This document shows, piece after piece, positions 58,277 through 64,000 of a stretch of DNA of 64,000 nucleotides (its first letter is position 1; each line of letters begins with the position of its first letter). The stretch is from Linanthus parryae (Eukaryota > Streptophyta > Magnoliopsida > Ericales > Polemoniaceae), in contig JALGPY010000001.1 in the NCBI GenBank assembly GCA_023055425.1, positions 116,541,057 to 116,605,056 on the forward strand, given 5' to 3'. The translations under genes and the position numbers were made by a program. The notes beneath the pieces were generated by a model, which had not been told where the DNA came from, ran no database searches, and saw only the letters and a program-made list of their open reading frames with translations.

Positions 58277-58616
58277 GATCATTTAAGATCATTTTTCGCA
58301 TGAGTTGCCATCGTAGTAGATAGGCTTTAGTAGATCAATTAAGATCGTTCTTCGCATGAGTTGCTATCGTAGTAGATAGGCTTTAAGAGATCAATTAAGA
58401 TCGTTTTTCGCATGAGTTGCTATCGCAGCAGATAGGCTTTAGAAGATCAATTAAGATCATTTTGCATGAGTTGCTATCGTAGCAGATAGGCTTTAGAAGA
58501 TCAATTAAGATCATTTTGCATAGGCTGCTATCGTAACAGATAGGCTTGGAGGATCAATTAAGATCGCATTTGCATAGGATGCTATCGTAACAGATAGGCT
58601 TAGATGTGTTGGAATA
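58277..58616. repeat. Six-copy 53-56-bp tandem array with internal hairpin
   Basis: Units start at 58277, 58333, 58389, 58445, 58499 and 58552. Each has GATCAATTAAGATC followed by GAGTTGCTATC...GATAGGCTT, in which CTATC and GATAG are inverted. Older, degenerate units lie near 58097 and 58201. The array ends abruptly at the Angela-like insertion (58617). Confidence 0.85.
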
Positions 58617-60038
58617 GATGCCCTAGAGGCAATCTAGTTTAGTATGAATTTGTAATTGGCTAGAAATTCATTTATTATTTATTGGATATTTAATATAATG
58701 AAGTCCTTAGATTTACAATCGTGTTGTTTATCTTAAATATCCCTAGTCAAGTATAATGATTAAATGGGACAATCATCTATAGACTAGTATGGGGTTGGAT
58801 TGATATGGAGATATCACGATCCAACACATAGGTGTGCATTACGGAATGTTGCACTGGATTGACCCATCACCGAGAAGGCTACATACACGTTATGTTGAGT
58901 CACAAGTGCTTCTCGGGTACAATGGTATTGTCATCCTTAGACTTGAAGTCACTAGATATTCTAGTTGTGGATCATTGTGATCTTGGTAGCGTTAAACGCT
59001 ACACCGTAACTGGGTAGTTATAAAGGCGTGTACTGGATACAATGAGAAGCAAGCTTAGAGATCGTAGTGGACGTAGAGAGGATTTGCCCCTCCCACATAA
59101 CGGGAGCAAATATCCAAGGCCACTCGAGGATAGTGCTTATAGAATGTCTGGCCAGACTCAAATAAATCAATATATGAGATATTGATGTTATTTGCACGAA
59201 TAAGGCTATTCCATGGATCGAGAAACTAGGGATTGGATATACGAGTGTGACTTGTATGTCTCGTGTCCAATCCGGATATGGAGGCAAAGGGATGAGACAA
59301 TTACTTGTACAAGGTTGTCTAGATGACTATTCTATTAGTTGGCTAGAATGGATGTTTTGCTAGAAACCGCTCCATATTAGCAAGGAGTTGCTACCAACTA
59401 GATAGAACCTATGGGGTCACACGCTATATAGAGTTGTACTAGATTGTGGAATTAATTAATTGGATTAATTAACTAGAAGGATCACTTTGCAAACCCTTGC
59501 AAACTTAGTAGGGACTAATTTGCAAGGAAGGGACTAAATTGAATTCTAGTAGGACTAGAATAAGTCCTTTAGGTAGTTAACAAGGAGTTGTTGGACTATA
59601 TAAAGGACCCTCCTCCTTCCTTCCCTACACACTTTTATGCTCTAGAGAGAACATAATAAGAGTAGGAGAGAACAAAGGAGAGAGAGAGCAAGCCACAAAG
59701 AGGGACGCCGCCCCCTTTGCCGCCGCCCCCTTGTCCCCGACGCCACAAAGGGCCGAGCCCCTTTTGGTGCCTCGTTTTGCGTGATTTCTTCACCCTCCTT
59801 TCAATCCGGGCTAGCACCAAGGTGATTGGAGATCTAGGAACAACTCTAGGCGTGGATCAACTATAGAGAACGTGACACTATTCGCGTTTGAAGTCATCAA
59901 GGAGAACCCAAAGGTGTGTTTATGATTTCTTACCTTCACTATCGTTATGCATCTAGACTTGTGATCCTTGGAGGGTTTTGCATGGTTGTTTGTTTGATTA
60001 TGCTTCCGTTTGCGCGATCCATGAATCAAAACCCTACA
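58617..60038 (+). repeat. 5' LTR of second Angela-like element
   Basis: Runs TGTTGGAATAGATGCC to AAAACCCTACA. TATA box CTATATAAAG at 59596-59605. Homologous to 8225-9647 in reverse orientation. Confidence 0.93.
59596..59605 (+). promoter_or_regulatory. TATA box of Angela-like LTR
   Basis: CTATATAAAG about 440 bp before the LTR end; the other Angela-like LTR has GTATATAAAG at the matching place. Confidence 0.6.
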
Positions 60039-60039
60039 G

Positions 60040-60052
60040 TGGTATCAGAGCC
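60040..60052 (+). other. Primer-binding site, initiator-Met tRNA
   Basis: TGGTATCAGAGCC one base after the LTR end CCCTACA. Confidence 0.9.
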
Positions 60053-61723
60053 ACAGGTCATAGAGCATAAACGTAGTTTATGTGTTACATTCTTGTTGTT
60101 TTACACCTTAATTTGTTGTTTATCGCGTAAAACAAGACAAATCAAGCATTGGATGCAATTTGTCAAAGAATTAATCATAACAAGACCCAATTATTGCATT
60201 GGATGCATGAATTGGTGAGTTTGAGAAATTTTAGGATCTTAGATCTAGGGTTTGGGCATCCTTGGGGAAGAAGGAGTTCTCCCACAACAAGGAAACAACC
60301 AAACTTGGGCTCCAAGCAAGGAGGTTGTTTTGGAAACAACCTCCACAAGGAAGGTTCGGCCCCTAGGGAGCCGCCCCCCTTGCTTGCCGCCCAAGCTTGG
60401 CACCCTAAGGGGGCGGGCGGCCCTAACCCGCGGGCCTAGCTTGCGGGTTTTGGGCCGGGCCGGCCCTAGGGCTTTATGGTTCACTTATTTGGGCCCGGGC
60501 AATTGGATTGTTGGGCCCATGGACCGTTTTAACCCTAGAAATCCTAAAATCAATTAAAATTGACCAAGCGCGTTAAAATTGGATTTTAACTGTTTATGTG
60601 CAAATCGCATGGTGATTGGATATGGCCTTAGGATGTGGTTTGATGTGGATGTTTAATTTTGTGGTTTGGTTTTACGGCCTGCGAGCTGATCAATTAATTG
60701 TAATAATTAATTAGGGTTTTATGGCCTGCGTGCCATTTTTTTCTCAACTTGTGAGATTTATTTTATTTAGTATAGATATTAGATAGTGCTAGATAAAGTA
60801 GATTGTTAGCCAAGATTGAAGAAAAGAAGCCCAAAGCCAAAGGAGCCACAAAAGATGGAGCATGGAGCATGGAGCACACCACATGACTATGAAGGATGGA
60901 CCAAAAGATCAAGACGCATGGAGATGTGTGTTTGTTTAGGGTTCATAGATAATTCCATTGGCTTGGAATTATCTTAGTCTAGAAAAGGCCATATCCACAT
61001 CACGTTTAATTTCTGTTTTGTGGTTGTTTATTTATTGTCTTATTATTTGTGTGGTTGGTGTATGGATGATGCATGCAATTAGGATAATAAGATAATTAGA
61101 CAACCCGGATCTATTATTTGGAGTTGTGCCCAAACTCAAATAGATAGATTAGTTGATATTGATCAACAAAATAATTAAAATTGAAGAAAAATCCCTCAAA
61201 TTTTAAATATTGTGTTCTTGCCTTCTCGTTATTTAAACACTCATTATCATCATTATTTATCGAGTTCGTGCGTGCCAAAGCATGGCGACTTGGTTCATAA
61301 TGATGGAATGCGATGGCACGTAACAATGTGCAATTGTTTAGATAAGAGGTTGAGCACAACTAGGCTATTAATTTGATTAAGAAACCTAGAGGCAATCAAT
61401 TGGGATTATCCATATGGATGGATAAATAAGGAGTTATTTGCCCGATTGAACCAAGAGTTGCATATGGGATGCAATTGGAATTGTTCCTACCTAAGAAGTA
61501 ATTGAATTATGGGTGACTTGCCAAAGCAAGCTCATAAGGAGATGAAAAAGATGGATCTTGGCCCACTAGAAAATATAAGGATATTTTCCGCATTAATATC
61601 TTGAGGGTTATTAATCCGTAGTAAAATAGTGGGAGCTATATTTAATAAACTAGCCATTATTAAATATAGTCAAAAATTCACAAATACTAAAACTTGCGTA
61701 TTTTCCTTTTTGTAGAATTCCAA
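60053..61723 (+). other. Long untranslated leader of second Angela-like element
   Basis: 1.67 kb without a supported gene; short frames are spurious. It ends in a pyrimidine-rich TTTTCCTTTTTGTAG just before the gag ATG, which would serve as a splice acceptor if the leader is spliced. Confidence 0.7.
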
Positions 61724-64000
61724 ATGGCAAACAACTCATCGAGTTCACAACATTCCCTACGATCTGTCCTTGAGAAGGAAAAGCTCTCAGGAACCAACTT
61801 TCTCGATTGGTACAGAAACTTGAGAATTGTTCTCAAGCAAGAGAAAAAGCTGTACGCAATAGAGGAGCAAGTTCCAGAAGGTCCAGAGAATCAGACACCT
61901 GCTGCCTTAAAGGCGTATCAAAAGCGTGTTGATGACGCTAATGATGCGGCCTGCCTAATGCTTTGCACCATGACCTCTGAGCTTCAGAAGCAACATGAGA
62001 ACATGAATGTTGTCGATATGATCGAACATCTAAAGCAGCTCTTCCAAGAGCAGGCGAGGGTAGAGAGGTATGAGGTCTCAAAGGCACTGTTCAAATGTCA
62101 TCTGGCAGAAGGGAACCCGGTGGGACCCCATGTACTCCGAATGATCGGGTACTTGGAGAATCTCGCCCGGCTAGGGTTCCCGGTCGGCCAAGAGTTGGCA
62201 ACCGATCTCGTGTTGCAATCGTTGCCCGAGAGTTATGGACAGTTCATTATGAACTATAACATGAACGAGATCGTTAAACCACTGCCAGATTTGCTCAACA
62301 TGTTGAGGACGGCTGAACAAAGCATCAACAAGGGTAAGGGCAAGGCCATTATGATGGTGCATAAAGGAAAGGGTAAAAAGTTTGCCTCTTCCTCCAAGGG
62401 CAAAGGCAAGTCAGTTGCTAAGTCCAAGGAACAAGCCCTTAAGCCTGTTGGTGGGATTGCCAAGGTCGTGACTAAAGGTGAATGTCACTACTGTAGTCAA
62501 CCTGGACACTGGAGGAGGAACTGCCCAAAATATCTGGAGGACAAGCGGCTTGGAATAGTGATTCCACCACCACCAGGTATTTTTGTTGTAGATGTCAATT
62601 TAACTGTCTCTACATCATGGGTATTAGATACTGGATGTGGATCTCATATTTGTCGAAATATGCAGGATCTAAAGAGAAGTAAAAGATTGGCTAAAGGGGA
62701 GGTAGATCTGCGCGTTGGGAATGGAGCAAAGGTTGCTGCGTTGGCCATTGGCGTTTGCGAGCTATCTCTGCCTTCAGGATTAGTTTTAGAATTAAATAAT
62801 TGCTATTTTGTGCCTGCTATGAGCAGAAACATTATTTCTATTTCTTGTTTGGACAAGGAAGGTTTTATTATTTCAATAAAGAACAATTGTTGTTCCTTTT
62901 ATTTGAATAATATTCACTATTTTAGTGCGCAATTATTTAATGGACTTTATGTCCTTGATCTAAGTAATCCTGTCTACAACATTAATACCAAGCGGATTAA
63001 AATAAATGATTTAAATCCTGCTTATTTATGGCACTGTCGTTTAGGCCACATAAATGAGAAACGTGTATCTAGACTCCATAAAGATGGATTACTAGACTCA
63101 TTTGATTTTGAATCATATGAGACATGTGAGGCTTGTTTATTGGGAAAAATGACAAAGTCCCCTTTCAATAAGAAAGGTGAGAGGACTAGTGAGCAATTGG
63201 CACTCATACATACCGATGTGTGTGGGCCATTTGCCACGCCTGCCAGGGGTGGTTATGTCTACTTCATTACATTTACTGATGATTACAGTAGATATGGATT
63301 TGTGTACCTTATGAGGGCAAAATCCGAATCCTTTGAAGTGTTCAAAGAATTCAAGAATGAAGTAGAGAAGCAACTTGGCAAAAGTATCAAGGCTTTACGA
63401 TCGGATCGTGGAGGAGAATACTTGAGCCAAGAGTTTGACGACTATCTTAGAGAGTGTGGGATCGTGTCCCAACTCACTCCACCCGGAACGCCACAATGGA
63501 ATGGCGTGTCCGAGAGGAGGAATCGAACCCTATTAGATATGGTTCGGTCTATGATGTGTCAAACCGATCTTCCATTATCATTTTGGGGCTACGCTCTATT
63601 AAGTGCAGCTTTTACCATTAACCGTGTTCCATCTAAATCATGGAATCACTCTTTCGAAGAGTGGTTGTCCTTCCAATGAGATTGAGAAGGAACGCATGAG
63701 TAGGATTCCCTATGCCTCGGCCATAGGATCCATCATGTACGCCATGTTATGTACTAGACCAGATGTGTCATATGCCTTGAGTATGACAAGCAGATACCAA
63801 TCCAATCCGGGTGAGAGTCACTGGATTGCTGTCAAGAACATCCTAAAGTACTTGAGAAGAACTAAGGATGCTTTCTTGATGTTTGGCGGTGAGGAAGAGT
63901 TGCGTGTAAGGGGTTACACTGATGCAAGCTTCCAAACCGATAGAGATGACTTTAGATCACAGTCGGGATATGTGTTTTGCCTGAATGGAGCAGCGGTGAG
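61724..64000 (+). pseudogene. Angela-like gag-pol with internal deletion, open at window end
   Basis: ATG 61724 opens an unbroken gag (SGTNFLDWYRNLRIVLKQEK), an intact zinc knuckle CHYCSQPGHWRRNC, protease LDTGCGSH, GAG-pre-integrase WHCRLGHINEKR and most of the integrase (HTDVCGPF, DRGGEY, ERRNRTLLDMVRSM). At about 63641 the sequence jumps from INRVPSKS to the end of RT, and the frame stops at TGA 63677-63679. From about 63680 another frame gives the RT end and RNase H (ASAIGSIMYAMLCTRPDVSY, GYTDASFQTD). Against the copy at 8225-15786 about 1.3 kb is lost, including the YVDD catalytic motif. It could still make Gag and particles, but not DNA. Confidence 0.9.

Larger units (their letters stand above)
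58617..64000 (+). mobile_element. Second Angela/BARE-like Ty1/copia element, continues past the window
   Basis: A 1422-bp 5' LTR (58617-60038) is followed by a Met primer site (60040-60052), a 1.7-kb leader, gag, protease and integrase. It then has a deletion into RNase H, still open at 64000. AGATG (58612-58616) is the expected left duplication; the right one is not visible. Same family as 8225-15786. Confidence 0.92.

Noticed and set aside
58277..58616. CRISPR-like appearance of regularly spaced repeats
   Set aside because: The whole unit repeats with no unique spacers, in a plant nuclear context.

Overview
This window is transposon-dominated nuclear DNA from a flowering plant, most likely a eudicot. 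It is AT-rich outside genes and has intron-containing genes. Ty1/copia elements dominate (Angela/BARE-like, Ale-like, TRIM and a gag-only type), with L1-type LINEs, MULEs, MITEs and long microsatellites. A DC1-domain gene and a plant-mobile-domain gene also point to a plant. No RNA gene or CRISPR array was seen. Species cannot be read from the sequence.

Left part (1-7357): the end of a hAT-like element and CCGGTT-rich repeats. A complete, very young non-autonomous LTR element lies at 340-4134 (204-bp LTRs with one difference, TSD GATTA). It carries no gag-pol but has an array of about twenty short hairpins. Further GGCCCG/CCGGT-rich repeats follow, then a MITE-like inverted repeat splitting a TTA microsatellite.

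Nest 1 (7358-17268): a gag-only LTR element (TR-GAG type) whose gag is interrupted by a 7.6-kb Angela/BARE-like copia on the minus strand (8225-15786, TSD TGAAG).

Copia cluster (17554-28081): a nearly complete Ale-like element with TA...CA LTR ends (17554-22669, TSD GCTCC). It is followed by a chimera on the minus strand (22875-28076). There an Ale-like gag-pol plus one LTR sits inside a TRIM element, and both joins fall exactly at primer-binding sites.

Gene island (28560-32600): the only apparently intact host gene, a three-coding-exon DC1 (Cys/His-rich C1) protein with a 1.6-kb 5'-UTR intron.

TIR-element zone (33700-42000): a decayed long-TIR element. Next is a MULE nested inside another MULE, each with a clean 9-bp TSD. 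PIF/Harbinger-like and Stowaway-like MITEs and another TIR element follow. A 5'-truncated LINE with a poly(A) tail lies at 42898-45338.

Nest 2 (48574-64000): the first two exons of a RING-H2 (RHA4A-like) gene, already carrying a stop codon. These are followed by layered insertions: a MITE is broken by an L1 LINE, which is broken by a putative LTR element carrying a two-exon plant-mobile-domain gene. That element's 3' tandem array is cut by a second Angela-like element, which runs off the window and has lost its reverse transcriptase to a deletion. These elements do not form a pathway; the biology here is the insertion order and the recombination between elements.
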